Made by a program: the position numbers and the translations under genes. From assembly GCF_021134715.1 (NCBI RefSeq), contig NC_060021.1, positions 8,526,501 through 8,590,500 on the forward strand: a stretch of 64,000 nucleotides of DNA, given 5' to 3'. The notes beneath the pieces are model-generated. The model worked only from the letters and a program-made list of their open reading frames with translations, made no database searches and was not told where the DNA came from. This DNA is from Daphnia pulex (lineage: Eukaryota > Arthropoda > Branchiopoda > Diplostraca > Daphniidae). Below, piece by piece: positions 23,267-35,581 of this stretch (positions within the stretch are counted from its first letter, which is position 1; each line of letters begins with the position of its first letter).

Positions 23267-25107
23267 TTAGAACGCCGGAGAGTGGTTTCTGGGATCTTCA
23301 TTGCTGACTCGGCGCGGATAATCATCACGTTGGAGTCGGTTATCTGTATTCAATGCTCCATTCTCGCGTTCTCTATAATTTCGACTCTCTGCACTATTTC
23401 TCTCCCTTGCAGGCTGGTGGCGATAACGGCTGTCGGGGCGGTGATTCCGTATCTATATAAAGGCGTTACTATAAGGAAAATCGAATAGATGAAACGAGTT
23501 ATTTTTATCACATCATTTGATGGCAGTTCGTCTGAAATAGGACGTTCTTGGCGATCTCTCCTGTCGGCATAAGGTCGGTCACGGTAGTGGTTGCCACGAT
23601 AGTTATTCTGCATCAAATTTAATCAACAACAATGTAAAAACTCGAATTGAATTGATTTTGAAGCCTAGTATCAACTAACCTCGTACCAAGGTCTTCCACC
23701 GTAATAGTTACGGCTTTGTTGGTTATATACTGGTCGATATGTTGAATCTGTTGATTCACACTGATGGTTGACTTCGACTTTATCATCTCTGAGAATGAGT
23801 ATTAAATATTAAATCAATTGACCTAGACTATAAACATCTTATCCTGAAAGAAAAAAAAAAAATTATACCTTTCCTGAAACAGTGGGACTGGATTAGGACA
23901 AACTTCTTGAATCATTTGATTTAGATTCTCAATATAGTTTTCCCTTTCCATAGGGTAACCCCGAGCTTTGTTAAAAGCTACGATGACAATGAAAAAAAAA
24001 CGAAAAGGTAAAAATGTGAAGGGTTAAAACTGGAAGACTAAATAAGCCAATAAATTAGACCTGATATCGCATCCGCTGGTTGATAACCTCTTCGCACAAC
24101 TAGGTACCTTACCACCAAATACCCAGTTCTGTTAAGGCCGTGAGTGCAATGCACAACTACTACTTTCCCACGTGACATAGGGTCATGAAGAAAATTATCC
24201 ATTACTGAAAAAAATCTGCATTGAATACAAAAATTCTTTAAAAAACTATAACATTTTATAAATATCTAACCAATCTTTTTCTACCTTTGGATCGTAATTT
24301 CATCTGGAATTTCATGCCCTATGCAATAAATCTTTGCATGTTGGACTTGGGAATCAGTGAACACTTTTGGATTGTAATACCTTGTTGTTGCAGTAAGATC
24401 AATAATACAACCAACGGTTGGTACCTTTTCCATTAAATTTTTGGGGGTGAACCATTGCTCAAGATCAACATTGTTAAAATGAAGCAAGTGCTGTGAAATG
24501 AAAAGGGAAATTTTATTTAAATAGAATAAAAAGTATAAATGTCATCAAACCTCGTTTAAAGGAACTCTACAAGCCAAGATGGGTAATCCTTCTATCGGTT
24601 CTCCAATACTGGGATAATTTTCCCACCTACATACAAGAGCAAATATTAAATATTAATGAAATTTAAAAGTTAAAAGATATGCAAACCTGTTGGGGATTGG
24701 ACCAGGATTTCCAAAAGGTGGATTGTGAAAGTCATTTGGGTGATTACTGTAGTTGTTTACTCCTCGTCCTCTTCCTGTAAATGTAAACATGAAACCAAAA
24801 AATTATAGCTACATGCTCATACGCTAATAACTTTATGGAACTTGGAACTATACCTCTATAAGTAGGCCTACTGTCAGTAGAAAAATGGTGTTGTACACAA
24901 CTTGTACTTGCTGATGTTGAACTGTCACTTTCTAAATCAGTAGAAACAACCCCCATTTTCGAAGATGTGTTCACACCTGAAACAAACAGTAGAATCAAAA
25001 CTGCTGTTTATTAAAAAATAGCATGATTTAAAACCAAATTTACCTTGTTTCTCTGCATCAGGATTTGACTGAATGCCTTTCACCGGATTTTCTGATCGTT
25101 CATTCAT
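23267..25107 (-). CDS. DUSP11: RNA 5'-phosphatase, DUSP11/PIR1-like
   Basis: Cysteine-based phosphatase of the RNA triphosphatase type, which removes 5' gamma/beta phosphates from RNA in the nucleus. The start at 25107 is the first ATG of a coherent frame. Exon 1 is 25044-25107 and exon 2 ends at 24976. The next exons encode a short RGRG stretch, an IPNRWENYPSIGEPI-like entry, IIDLTATTRYYNP (about 24390) and the catalytic HCTHGLNRTGY (about 24150), which matches DUSP11 and the capping-enzyme triphosphatase rather than protein phosphatases. The C-terminal part is Arg/Tyr-rich (about 23600-23720). I place a last intron with donor near 23529 and acceptor near 23450. It leads in phase 0 to a long Arg-rich tail ending PRNHSPAF with stop at 23267. 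Reading straight through instead gives a hydrophobic frame that ends at 23350. Confidence 0.87.
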
Positions 25108-26094
25108 ACTGTTCGTCCTTTTTGTTATTTGACAATAAAACAAATACAACTTATTCCAAACACTGACCAAAATTTAAGCATCAAAAGAAATAAAACTCGC
25201 TTCAAATTCTGCAAGAAACTCGCAACGTTATCGTTATCGGCGTTTTTAACTTTTTGTTTTCAAAATAATGGCTTCATCGCCTTCATGCTGTCATTACACA
25301 ACAATCGTCTGCTGACGCGTCTAATACAGGTCTGGCCAGAGTTGTCAAAGTTTACTTGTTCGGAAATTGGTTTTCGACTTTTCATTTACATTTATACATT
25401 ATCATGTATATACTTTATATGCTTCTGTTCTTACTTTCTTAATTTTTAGTTCTACTGTATGTCTGCCTCTTTACATATGGTGGGAAAAAAATTAAAAAAA
25501 ACCTTGATTGTTTTGCATTGTTAATTTCGCATCTCATGCTTCGCGCGCGGAGATTGTAATTGTCATCAAATTTCATGTAGCAAATGTAAGCATAGTCATG
25601 TATGTATTCAGCAGTAGGCATGTAGTGAAATAAATTAGCGTTGAATATTTTTCAGTTCACGACGTAAATTATTTTGAAATGCTTTGGTTTTCATTAGCGA
25701 CACAATTTATCTCAAAAATCGATGGTTTCTTATTAGTGCTGACGCTATTCCGCGAAGTCAACGTCTCAATCAACTCACAAGAATTGATAAACAAAAAATA
25801 GAAAACGTTTTGTTCGCGTCATTTGTTTTCAGGAAAAATACTTAGTATCAACGTATACATTTCTTTCGAAGCCAAGCTCTTTAAAAGTCCATGGTTCACA
25901 GTTATTGTCGTCAGTCTTCCTTTGCTCGTCAGCTGAAATCGCTACTTTTTCGCTCTGAAAATATTGTAATTATACAATCATTTATTTCCCATTATACTGC
26001 AAAATAATTGTACGAGTCAGACGAGTCATCAATGTCACCTGTTTCATTTTTCCTATTGCAGATAAGGGAAGTGTTGAAAAGATTTTTTAAAGTA
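25108..26094. other. Divergent intergenic region
   Basis: Upstream of both DUSP11 (-) and the LEA-like gene (+). AT-rich. Short ORFs on both strands have no coding signature. A 5' UTR intron of the LEA-like gene may end near 26060 (TTTTTCCTATTGCAG). Confidence 0.55.
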
Positions 26095-26444
26095 ATGGAC
26101 ACCGCACGCGATAAATTGTCTTCTGCCGGCCAGAAAGTCCAGAAAAGTACGGTTAATTTTTCGCAAGGTTAATGCTGTTTTCCAATTCACTTTCTAATTC
26201 CTGTCATTTTGTTTTAGGTGCTGGTGATGTTGCTCAGGCCGGTCGTGAAGGGGGACAATCGGCTAAAGAACACGCACAACATTTTGCTGACAGCACCAAG
26301 CAAGCGGCTGGCGATGCATCTGCACAAGGCAAAGGAATGCTGGGAAAAATCAAAGATACGATCTCAGACACTACAGGAACGATCCAAGAAAAGGGCAAAG
26401 GCATGGTGGAGAACATCAAAGAAACATTCAGTAGAGGAAATTGA
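26095..26444 (+). CDS. Small LEA-like hydrophilic protein
   Basis: Exons 26095-26146 and 26218-26444 join in phase (A|GT) to give 92 residues. The sequence is hydrophilic and Ala/Gly/Lys-rich, with 11-mer-like amphipathic repeats (AKEHAQHFADSTKQAAG; GKIKDTISDTTGTIQEKGKG) typical of group 3 LEA (LEA_4-type) proteins. These are disordered in water and protect proteins and membranes during desiccation or cold. There is no signal peptide or TM segment. A read-through of the putative first intron is also possible, but the GTACGG donor with the TTGTTTTAG acceptor fits better. Such a protein would suit an animal with resting eggs, though that role is inferred. Confidence 0.7.
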
Positions 26445-27440
26445 TTTTATTTCGTTGTGGTGTTAATAAGCTTCCTGCGATAGTGAAGTCCCCGATTATT
26501 GATTGAGAAAATACAATTTTATTACAATAGAAGAACACCTTTTTCTGCATCATTTGAAATTATTAATGATAATAAGAGTTTATGAATAAAAATATCAACT
26601 GAAACATTGAGAAAAAACAATAAAAATAGACGAATAGTTGACTCAATTATTTATCAACCTTCCGTAAAAGTATGAAGCTGAGTTTGAAATTATTTTTCGG
26701 AGAATGCTTTCTGTACCAATAATAACTTTTTCCGCAAAACTATTATTTGTCGTTTTTTCCCCCAACGAATCTACAGTATAAATAAATGGTTTTGTTCAAG
26801 CGCAATGTTATTCTTTTAAGAATTTCTAAATCGATTATTAGGGTGCGTGAGGGCGAATAAATAAAAAATTGTGCTCACGCTAATACTCATTGAGTGGCGA
26901 AAAAGTATTTCATTGTGTCGTCAATGCCAGGGTAACCTTGACATTTAAATTCTTGGTGGACCTAATAAAAGAAAAATCCCAACTATTTCTTAGAAAATGT
27001 GCACTATAGCAGATAGCGGCCAACGAAAGTTCGGCGTTCCATTTTCTTTTTCTCGGAATTCTAATCTTCTCTTTGGTTTCTGCATGTAATAAATTTTACG
27101 TCCGTAATTCGTCTTGTAAAATTAAACAAAGCATAATTTAAGATTACCATTTTGAATCCCGAGTTTTCACTACATTGATACTTCTTAAATTTATGTTCTA
27201 AAAAAAAAATGTGAAAATATAAGCGATAGATAAACCACCAGAGACAATAAACTAGACGTAGGTCATTAAAAAAAAGAATCCTTGCGTTTCTAAGTAAGTT
27301 AGTTCGTTCAACGTTGACTACCCCCGTCTGTATAAAAACAAATTGTAAAGCGCCACAGAGCACAGTCCATTACTTGGTGGTCTATGAGCATCTTGCAGTC
27401 TGAGTAAAAACTTTTGAAAGTGAAAAACATTGAAGTTAAA
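26445..27440. other. 3' UTR and intergenic region
   Basis: Contains the AT-rich 3' end of the LEA-like gene (several AATAAA-like motifs at 26585-26640) and the upstream region of the first VAT1-like gene. No coding signal. Confidence 0.55.
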
Positions 27441-30172
27441 ATGGAGAGTGAAAAAACCCCTAGTCTTTATCCCAGTCTTAATCCAGATACTTTGGTCGAA
27501 ACTGCAGGCGAGAAACCAACGGTCATCCAAAATCCAACCGAGGATCGTCCAGGGAAAAAGCCTTACAATGAATCGGCAGAAATTCAAAGTAATTGTTCAT
27601 TCCCTTTGTTTCTTTTTTTAAAATTTGTCTTATGTGATTTGAATCGCCATTTTTAGGGGAAATGCGAAAACTGCGTGAGCGAGACGAGGAAGAATTTCAC
27701 AAGAAGCAACAAGAGATTAGGAGGAGGATCGATAATCACTTGAACCAGCACGGAGGAGACTTGGCGCATCTGTTTAGTCAACATGTTCCCAATGAAGTGA
27801 ATTGCGTTCAGCTGACCAGTTTTGGAGTCTCGAAGAACGTCCACACCACGAAGATTCCACTACCGCTACCCTTGAACCACGAAATTCTCATCCGCGCTTA
27901 CTCTTGGTAATTATTCGAACGCATTTAAATTTATAGCCTTATTCTTTCAAGCTTAAGCGTACTTTTATTTTAAACAGCGGTGTCAATTTCAATGACATCA
28001 TGACTCGCAACGGAATGTTGGACACTTGGGTTCACACTCTAAAAACGCCTTTCATCATGGGAAGTGAAGTTGCTGGCGAAATTGTCGGACTGGGGAGAAA
28101 CGTTACAAATTTTAAGGTAAATCCTATTCCCCACTCGTATTTGAATCTCGCTCTAGAAACTATAACATCGTCTTCAAATAGTTTGGAGATCGTGTTATGG
28201 CTCTACCGGAACGCAAAGCCTGGAGTGAATATGTTGTCTGTCGGGAGGAATACTGCTTCAAAATTCCTGATCAGATGAGCTATCACGAAGCTGTAGCTTT
28301 GACCGTCGATGGAATCGTAGCCCATTCCTTGCTATTCCAAATGGGGAATCTAAGCCCTGGCAAAGCTGTTCTCCTACACTCGACTCCTGGGGGATTGGTA
28401 ATATTATTTAAACTCGGGTTTTTTCTTAACTCCAGTTGAATTTGAATATTTGTTTTCCATAATAGGGTACGATGGTGACTCAAATGGTACGCACCGTGCC
28501 CAATACTCGCATCTTCAAAATTGCCATGAACAAAGAAGAGGTACAAGGCGAGTCTGCCGACCGGATCGTCAATTACATTGATCATGATGCTGATTACGTT
28601 ACCGAAATCCGTCATAGTTCACCTCATGGAGTTGATTTGGTACTTGACTGTCAATACGAGGACAATTTCCAGCGCGATTTCAATCTGTTGAGACCAATGG
28701 GCAAGTATATCCTGTTCGGAACTCAGGCAGCTATCAACCGCGGATTTCTCGACAGCGCTAGATCTGTAAGTAGAAACAAGAATTCATGTCAGGTGTTTTC
28801 AGAATATAACTTGTAACTCTTTTTACAATTACTTTACAGTGGTGGGGCCAAGAAAAAGTGTCGCCATTGAAACTCTACGAGGAGAACAAGAGCATCTGTG
28901 GCTTCAACCTGCGTAATCTGTTGTACTTCCAGAAGGATCGCCGCTACATCCGCGAATTGTTCGACCGAATCTGCACAATGTGGGAAGACGGCGAGATCCA
29001 GGCTGTTTATGACTGCGTCCTTCAGTTCGATGATGTAATCAAAATAATTAGCAATAACAGTAGTAACTTTACTAATATAAAATGTTGATACAGTTCCCTG
29101 AAGCTCTGCAGCGCATGCAGGAGCACGGACAGAACGGCAAAATCATTCTTGATCCAAGAATGACGAAACAAGAATCGCTTCACGAGCGTGACTACTACGT
29201 GTTGGCCGAGAGGAACGTGAAACAGCGTCACTGGCAAGAGAAACCTTTGCTGAACAAACTAGGATTCCCAGAGCCGGGCGAATTGGTCGAAGATGAGGAA
29301 TTGGCTGCAGAGAACAAGGAGCGTGCCAGGCAGCAACAGCAAGAGGAAATGCAGAAGAAAATCCTGGAACAACAACAACAACATACCACTGGATTAATGC
29401 CGAATTTGTTTCCGGTAGGAAGCTCTCGCGGTCACGAACGTTCCACTTTGGACACCATCAAAGAAAAGCTAACTCCAAGTTTTCTCTCTAGAGAATCTGC
29501 AGGTAAACGATAGAAAGCTTTATTTTTATCTCCTGCTGATTTTTAAACGTCATTTTTCAATTTTCTGTAGAAGGTACGATGCCGCAAGCGAACATTGAGA
29601 CGGTAGGAATTGCCCCCGTTGGCATGATAATTGGGGAGCCTACATTAGGTGTGTAATTTTTTAAACAAGTTCTTTTTTTCTTAATAATGTACTATTTGCG
29701 CTACTATTACGACTATAGTTACTACTCAAGACACCTTCCCGCAGTTGCCGAACCCACCACCATTATCTCCTTATTCGGTTGAGAATGGTAAGCGATCTCT
29801 CTTCCAATTTTCGGTTAGTTGAATTTAAACTATGGTTATGCGTATTTCAAGTACTATCCCACATATCGAGTTCTAACGAACCATTGATGTCTCCTACGTC
29901 GACGATCTCACCCCAGGGCTTTCCATCAATGGAAACGCAGCAACCCATTCTATCGAAAGAAAAAGGTACGTTGTTTTTCTTATCTTTAAAATAAAAATAA
30001 TGAGTGCACACTAATCAGTAAATAAATAATCTGTAAAGTTGAGTTGACGCTTCCGATGACCACTAAAGAAATGAAAGATTTCAAGGAGGAAATTCCCGGA
30101 GCTCTTCAGGAAGAGAGAAAACAGCACACGGGCTTCATGGAAAAACTTCGTGAGTTCTTCCCTTCTCGTTAG
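27441..30172 (+). CDS. VAT1-like medium-chain dehydrogenase/reductase, copy A
   Basis: Eleven exons join in phase to 683 residues: 27441-27588, 27657-27906, 27978-28116, 28182-28397, 28466-28765, 28840-29034, 29094-29502, 29571-29648, 29719-29787, 29852-29965 and 30039-30172. An N-terminal charged coiled-coil-like stretch (REMRKLRERDEEEFHKK) precedes the GroES-like fold (GVNFNDIMTRNG, FIMGSEVAGEIVGLG) and a nucleotide-binding core with HSTPGGLGTMVTQ in place of the classical GxGxxG. Zinc ligands of alcohol dehydrogenases are absent, as in quinone-oxidoreductase-like MDRs. The match is to vesicle amine transport protein 1 (VAT1) homologues, which bind NADPH and associate with vesicle or mitochondrial membranes. 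A Gln/Glu-rich C-terminal extension of about 200 residues ends with HTGFMEKLREFFPSR. It is tandem with copy B. Confidence 0.85.
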
Positions 30173-31174
30173 TAAACCTAACTAAATTGTCGCGGGTTGT
30201 GGCAATGCATTCTAGCGTCTTGCATATCAAATTAATTGTGTTATTTTTGTTTTCCCCGCACTTTATAGGTAGTGAATAAATATCCATGAGAAAACGTTTC
30301 ATCAGGTGGCCTCAAGAAAACGTTTCGGCCTCTAGCGACTAAGAAAATTTCTTCCTTAAATCAGATTCTTATTTCAGAAAATATTGTTTTACAGTAGAAT
30401 AGTTTGATTCGCTTGGAAATACAAAAATACCGCATTAATTGACTGATTTTACTTTTCTTTTTCGAGTTTATCATGACATCAAACGTTCATAATAAATTGG
30501 AAATTTCTTTTTAAGCAAAAGCAAGAAACTTGGCAAAACGATCAGCTAAATGTAGACGCAGGAATGTGACATGAATTCTTATTACAATTTACAAATACCG
30601 GAACATCTAACGTCTGGCATGCATCGTATATATGGCCCAGATGTGGCCGTGATCGGCGCTTTACGACTAAATATCATTTAATAAGCTGTTGCGAGAAGAG
30701 ATTAAAAAGACGTTAAAAAATTAATAAAAGTCGTACGCTCGACGAAGAAATTATTTTTTGAATACATGCAAACAAAAATAATACTAATAGTTTTGAGAGT
30801 GTAGCCCTATACGTTTGACGTGCGTCAATATGGCTGGTTTCGATCGGTGCTTTCATTAACTTGAAAAGATGCAAAATATGAGTAAACTGTTGCGATAATT
30901 GTCAGCAAGGGAAAACAGAAAAACAATTCACGGAAAATTGCTTTTCTAAGTATTGCCAACGTTGTCCTGACGGTTTAAAACTGTACACTCAGCACAAAGC
31001 AACACAGCCAACGCAGTCGTTCGTTGATGGTCTATGAATATAGTACTTATTGAAGAAGTCAAAACCTATCTTGTGATAGCAATTTTCATTGCATAAATTA
31101 ACGCACATTCTAGTGACAAAACATCGTAAAGACTATCATTTAGATTATCGAAAGATACAACTTGCCCGATCAAT
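30173..31174. other. Intergenic region between tandem VAT1-like genes
   Basis: AT-rich with no coding signal. The 11-mer GAAAACGTTTC occurs twice within 30 bp (about 30291 and 30317). Confidence 0.55.
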
Positions 31175-33497
31175 ATGTTGTGTGAAGAACAGCATGAAAC
31201 CCCATCGAATCTGTACAGCAGTCGAGATGTCCTCGATGTGAATGAAAAATCAGGTGAAAATCCATTACCAACATGTATGGAAAATACAGCATCCGAAGGT
31301 CGTCAGGAAGAAGGTTCCTTCTGTCAATCAGAGGAAATTCAGAGTAAAATTTTTAACATTAACGTACGTTTTCCTTGTCTTAATTCATTCAACGTAATTA
31401 AAATTAATGTAGAAGAAATTGAAGAACTCCGTCGGCGAGATGAAGAAGAGTGTCGCCTTAAGCAACAATTTGTTAGGAGTAGAATCGACCAACACCTGAT
31501 CCAGAATGGAGGAGACCTTTCTCTTTTGCTTAGTCAACATACTGTGCCTAATGAAGTGAAGTGCGTCCAGCTAACTCACTTCGGTCAAACGAAAAATATA
31601 CAATCGGACAAAGTACCGCTACCCTTACCGATGAAAGGCGATGTCCTCATTCGTTCTCATTCCTGGTAATTATGTTGTTTAATTCACGTAAAATTCAAAT
31701 TATTTACTTGATCCTGCTTAGTGGAGTTAATTTCCACGACACTATGACGCGCAACGGAATTCTGGACAATTGGGTTCGATCCACGAAGCCTCCTTTCATC
31801 ATGGGAAGTGAAGTCGCTGGTGAAATCGTTGGATTGGGAAAAAATGTTACTGATTTGAAGGTACACATTTATCCGTAAAAAATATGACACTTAAAACCTG
31901 ACCGAATAACTTGTGTCCTTGCAGTTAGGAGATCGTGTTATGGCTCTTCCGGAACGCAAAGCCTGGAGTGAATATGTTGTCTGTCGGGAGGAATACTGCT
32001 TCAAAATTCCTGATCAGATGAGCTATCACGAAGCTGTAGCTTTGACCGTCGATGGAATCGTATCCCATTCTTTGCTTTTCCAAATGGGTAATCTAAGTCC
32101 CGGCAAAGCTGTTCTCCTACACTCGACTCCTGGGGGATTGGTAATGTTCAACTGAATTTATAACTAATCTTTAATTCGGTAATTTTAAGTTTTGTTTTCT
32201 TTCAGGGGACTTTGGTGACTCAAATGGCGCGCATCGTGCCCAATACTCGCATCTTTAAAATTACCACGGAAAGGATGGATGGCAAACATGTCGAGTCTTC
32301 AGATCATGCAGTTCACTACATTGAGCGTGACACAGACTATGTTTCTGAGATCCGTAACAGCTACCCACACGGAGTTGATTTAGTCTTAGATGGTCTACAC
32401 GAGTCTAATTTCCATCGGGATTTTAATCTGCTGAGTCCCATGGGCAAATATGTTCTCTTCGGAAATCGAACAACTAACGGCGGACTCTTCGACACCGCAA
32501 AATCTGTAAGTATGATCAAGTGTAATTATTTCTGTTATCTGGCTTACCGATGTCTGAAAATTAAAATCTTCTATTTTCAATTTTATTTGCAGTGGTTGGG
32601 GCAGGAAAAAGTAACGCCATTGAAACTCTACGAGGAGAACAAGAGTGTCTGTGGCTTCAACCTGCGTAATCTGTTGTACTTCCAGAAGGATCGCCGCTAC
32701 ATCCGCGAAACATTCGACAAAGTCTGTCAAATGTGGCAAGACGGGGAAATTCAAGCCGTTTTCGATTGCATCCTTCAATTTGATGACGTAATAATCCAAA
32801 AGCATACATCCCGTTTACATTTTTGTGCTTTATAAATTAATCTGAAATGGTAATTTACATATGATTAGTTTAATGAAGCACTGCAGCACGTACAAGAGCA
32901 TGGACAAGTTGGCAAAGTAATTCTTGATCCAAGAATTTCGAAAGAAGATTCGCTTAACGAGCGTGACTACTACTTGTTGGCAAAGAAGAACGTAAAACAC
33001 CGACGGAGACAGGAAAAATCTTTGGTGAAGAAATTAGAGGATGAGATGGCGAAACGAGAAAAAACATCATGGGAGGATGAAGAAGACGAAGAAGATGAAG
33101 AAGACGAAGAAGACGATGAAGACGACGATGAAGAAGAAGAAGCGGAAGAGGAGAAGGAACCATCGGCAACGCTGCGATATGGTGATGAGAATTCTGGAGT
33201 GTTCCCTTACTATTTTCCTATACCTATGCCATATTTCTCTACAGTTGGCCCATATTGCGACTAAGTTTTACATGTGAATTTCATTGAATGAATGATTAAT
33301 GTTCATTTGCATGCTTTATAATATCTCATTTTGATCTTTACACAGATGATCCTGAAAATATTACCTTGCCAACTAGCAAGAAAGAAGAGGAGAATTTAGA
33401 GCGCAAGATTTCGCCTGATTTGCATGAAGGAAATGAACACAAGCACGTGCACGGATTTTTGGGAAAACTGCGCGAGGTGTTCTCTCCCAATGTTTAG
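31175..33497 (+). CDS. VAT1-like medium-chain dehydrogenase/reductase, copy B
   Basis: Paralogue of copy A with the same intron positions. Exons 31175-31343, 31413-31665, 31722-31860, 31925-32140, 32206-32505, 32593-32787, 32869-33181 and 33346-33497 join in phase to 578 residues. It carries GVNFHDTMTRNG, FIMGSEVAGEIVGLG and HSTPGGLGTLVTQ. The tail differs from copy A: a Glu/Asp run encoded by GAA/GAC/GAT repeats (about 33064-33160), then, after a GTGATG donor at 33182, a last exon ending HGFLGKLREVFSPNV, which resembles the end of copy A. Without that splice the frame ends at 33264 after a short hydrophobic tail. Both forms could exist. The first intron is open in frame, so retention is possible. 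Exons 4 and 6 are nearly identical to copy A in DNA. Confidence 0.82.
33051..33160 (+). repeat. Acidic (GAA/GAC/GAT)n repeat in coding sequence
   Basis: An imperfect trinucleotide run encodes nearly uninterrupted Glu/Asp in the C-terminal extension of VAT1-like copy B. It is absent from copy A, which has CAG/CAA-rich codons at the matching place. Confidence 0.85.
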
Positions 33498-33797
33498 AAC
33501 GTTAGTTTCTTAAAATAGTAATCGATTTGATTGTTGAAAACGAATTCAAAGAAGGATTATTGGCGCTATTTTTCTACTAGAGTTAGTTAGCACTCCTTTC
33601 ATACAAAATTTTAGATAATTTTTAATGAAAGGAATTTAAACAAACTTTTATTATGATTTTCTATTTCTAATAAATTTGCACTGACGCAAATAGATCAACA
33701 ATTTTTTCTTTCAATTTTTTTTAATGCGAACTTTCGATGAGGGGTTACACTTAAATTCAATAGCTAATATAATCTTGGGAAAGATAACAAAAATACC
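33498..33797. other. Convergent 3' flanks
   Basis: About 300 bp of AT-rich sequence between two stop codons. An AATAAA lies at 33669. No gene seen. Confidence 0.6.
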
Positions 33798-35581
33798 TTA
33801 CAGTTTTGCGTTGTGGAAACCGATACAGTATTTGGCAATACGATCGGCTTCTCTCCATCCGGTTTCTACAGCTCCATGCACCGTACTATAGAATTGATCG
33901 TGTGTAGCTTCACCAGCGAAGAACAAGCGAGGAAAACCATTGGAATCGTATACCGGTAGAGCAAGGTCTGCTGCCCAAACGTTCATCTCTTTGGATTCCA
34001 TCGACCGGTAACTGTACGAGCCAACCGTAAAAGGATTGCTAAACCATTTGGAGAGAATCAATCCGACGGGTTCTGTGAAAGGGAAATCCGCCCCTATGTA
34101 TTTCCTTAAAAGGTCCGAGCAGACCTTAAGAATTTCATTCTCTGGTAATGACTCTACTTGGCGAGCAGCTTTTCCTGTAATCCAGGCTATGAGCATATTC
34201 GGATGAAGACGCACCGTGTAAAAACCCAATAAATGATCTGACCAATGACTACCAGCTTCTTGTGAACGCCGGCGTAAAAGAGAGATCCCTCCCCAGTCTG
34301 TTGTCCACCAGGGTTTCTCAAACTTGATGATTATTTTGTCAACAGTCCCAAAGCCCAGACCCTAAAGTGAAAAAAATTACATATTTTGGAAATATGGAAT
34401 AAGTTTGATGACAGTTTGAATTTACCTGAATGGCTCTCTTTTTATAAGGTGGCAAAGAGGGAATAAATAGGCTATACATATTAGATTTTAGAAATCCAAG
34501 GGAAGCAGTTACTAGAACAAAATCGGCTGGGTAGAGAGATCCATCTTCACAGGTAACTTGAATTTTTTTTTCTGATGTAGCCTCACTATCCCAATCGATA
34601 CTTGTCACAGCCTTGTTGAGAAATATACGATCAGAAAGAGGTAGCTGCTGGTCACTGTGCGATTTCGATAGATTTTTCTGAAGTAAAACCAACAGAAATA
34701 AAGTTTGAGACCTCTAAAACATCAATGTCACAAAATTACCATTAAAATTTTGAAAAGAGTACTGTATCCTCGCTTCCATGTAACTAAGGGATCTCCAGAA
34801 CATTCTTTGTAATGTAAATGGCCGGAACCGCATGTTTCTTTCCAGTTATCTGCTCCATCAATCACATTTTCCATTATATGGTACCAATCGAGAAAGGCTA
34901 ATGCAGTAGATCGATCAAACTCAGAGTGAGAACATTTAGAAAGAATAAGTTCGTTGAACCTAGAAAGAAATTTGAGTGAATTACGTATCGTTAAATAAGT
35001 GTTAAGACTAAAAAAGCAACAACGCGGGAGGATTTACTTTTCTTCGAAATATTCTCCTAAAGACTTGTTCCATCCAGACAACTCACTTTTAGAAATCTCT
35101 TCAAGTGAATGTACTGTTTGCATAAATTGTTGAACTTGTTCTTTATTCAATTTGTAGTCTTCAAATCCAAACACCACATTTTCGGCAAATCCACTAGATT
35201 CTAAAGTTTGGATGTCGGTATTAAGCTCATGAGCTGATTCAGCAATTTCAAACACAACATTTCCTTTTTGACCATGTACCCATTGTGCCCTTATTGATAA
35301 AACAGCTATAAGAACAGCAACACATGGATAAAGAGGTTCATTCAAAATTACCCGATTTCCAATGGATTTCCTATAAAAAAGAAAATTCAACATTTTAAAT
35401 TAATGTTCTGAGATTAAAATGAAATTGTATTACCGTCATTTGTAACTGTATGCACTCTTCCTCCAATGTGATTTTGAGCTTCTAAGATTGTGATATTTGT
35501 GGTACTCAAACCATTCTCAACAAGCCTTGAGGCTGCAGCCAACCCAGATGCTCCTGCACCAACAATTATTACATGCTTCAT
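33798..35581 (-). CDS. Spermine/polyamine oxidase-like flavin amine oxidase
   Basis: FAD-dependent amine oxidase of the SMOX/PAOX type, which oxidises spermine or acetylated polyamines to give H2O2 and an aldehyde. Exon 1 (35434-35581) encodes MKHVIIVGAGASGLAAA, the Rossmann FAD motif, and GGRVHTV. It ends in phase 1 and joins the next exon at 35305, giving a GAQWVHG-like RAQWVHGQKGNVVFE segment. Later exons give the FAD-proximal GTVDKIIIKFE Lys, LIAWITGKAA and WFSNPFTVGSYSY, and end with LFFAGEATHDQFYSTVHGA and ETGWREADRIA, the C-terminal FAD-binding motif. It is close to full family length. There is no signal peptide, so it is likely cytosolic or nuclear. It is divergent from RPAP3. Exon 1 and its upstream region are duplicated (see 36042-36716). 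Confidence 0.87.

Noticed and set aside
32395-32805. 136-codon minus-strand ORF
   Set aside because: Antisense to exons 5 and 6 of VAT1-like copy B, whose plus-strand frame matches copy A.
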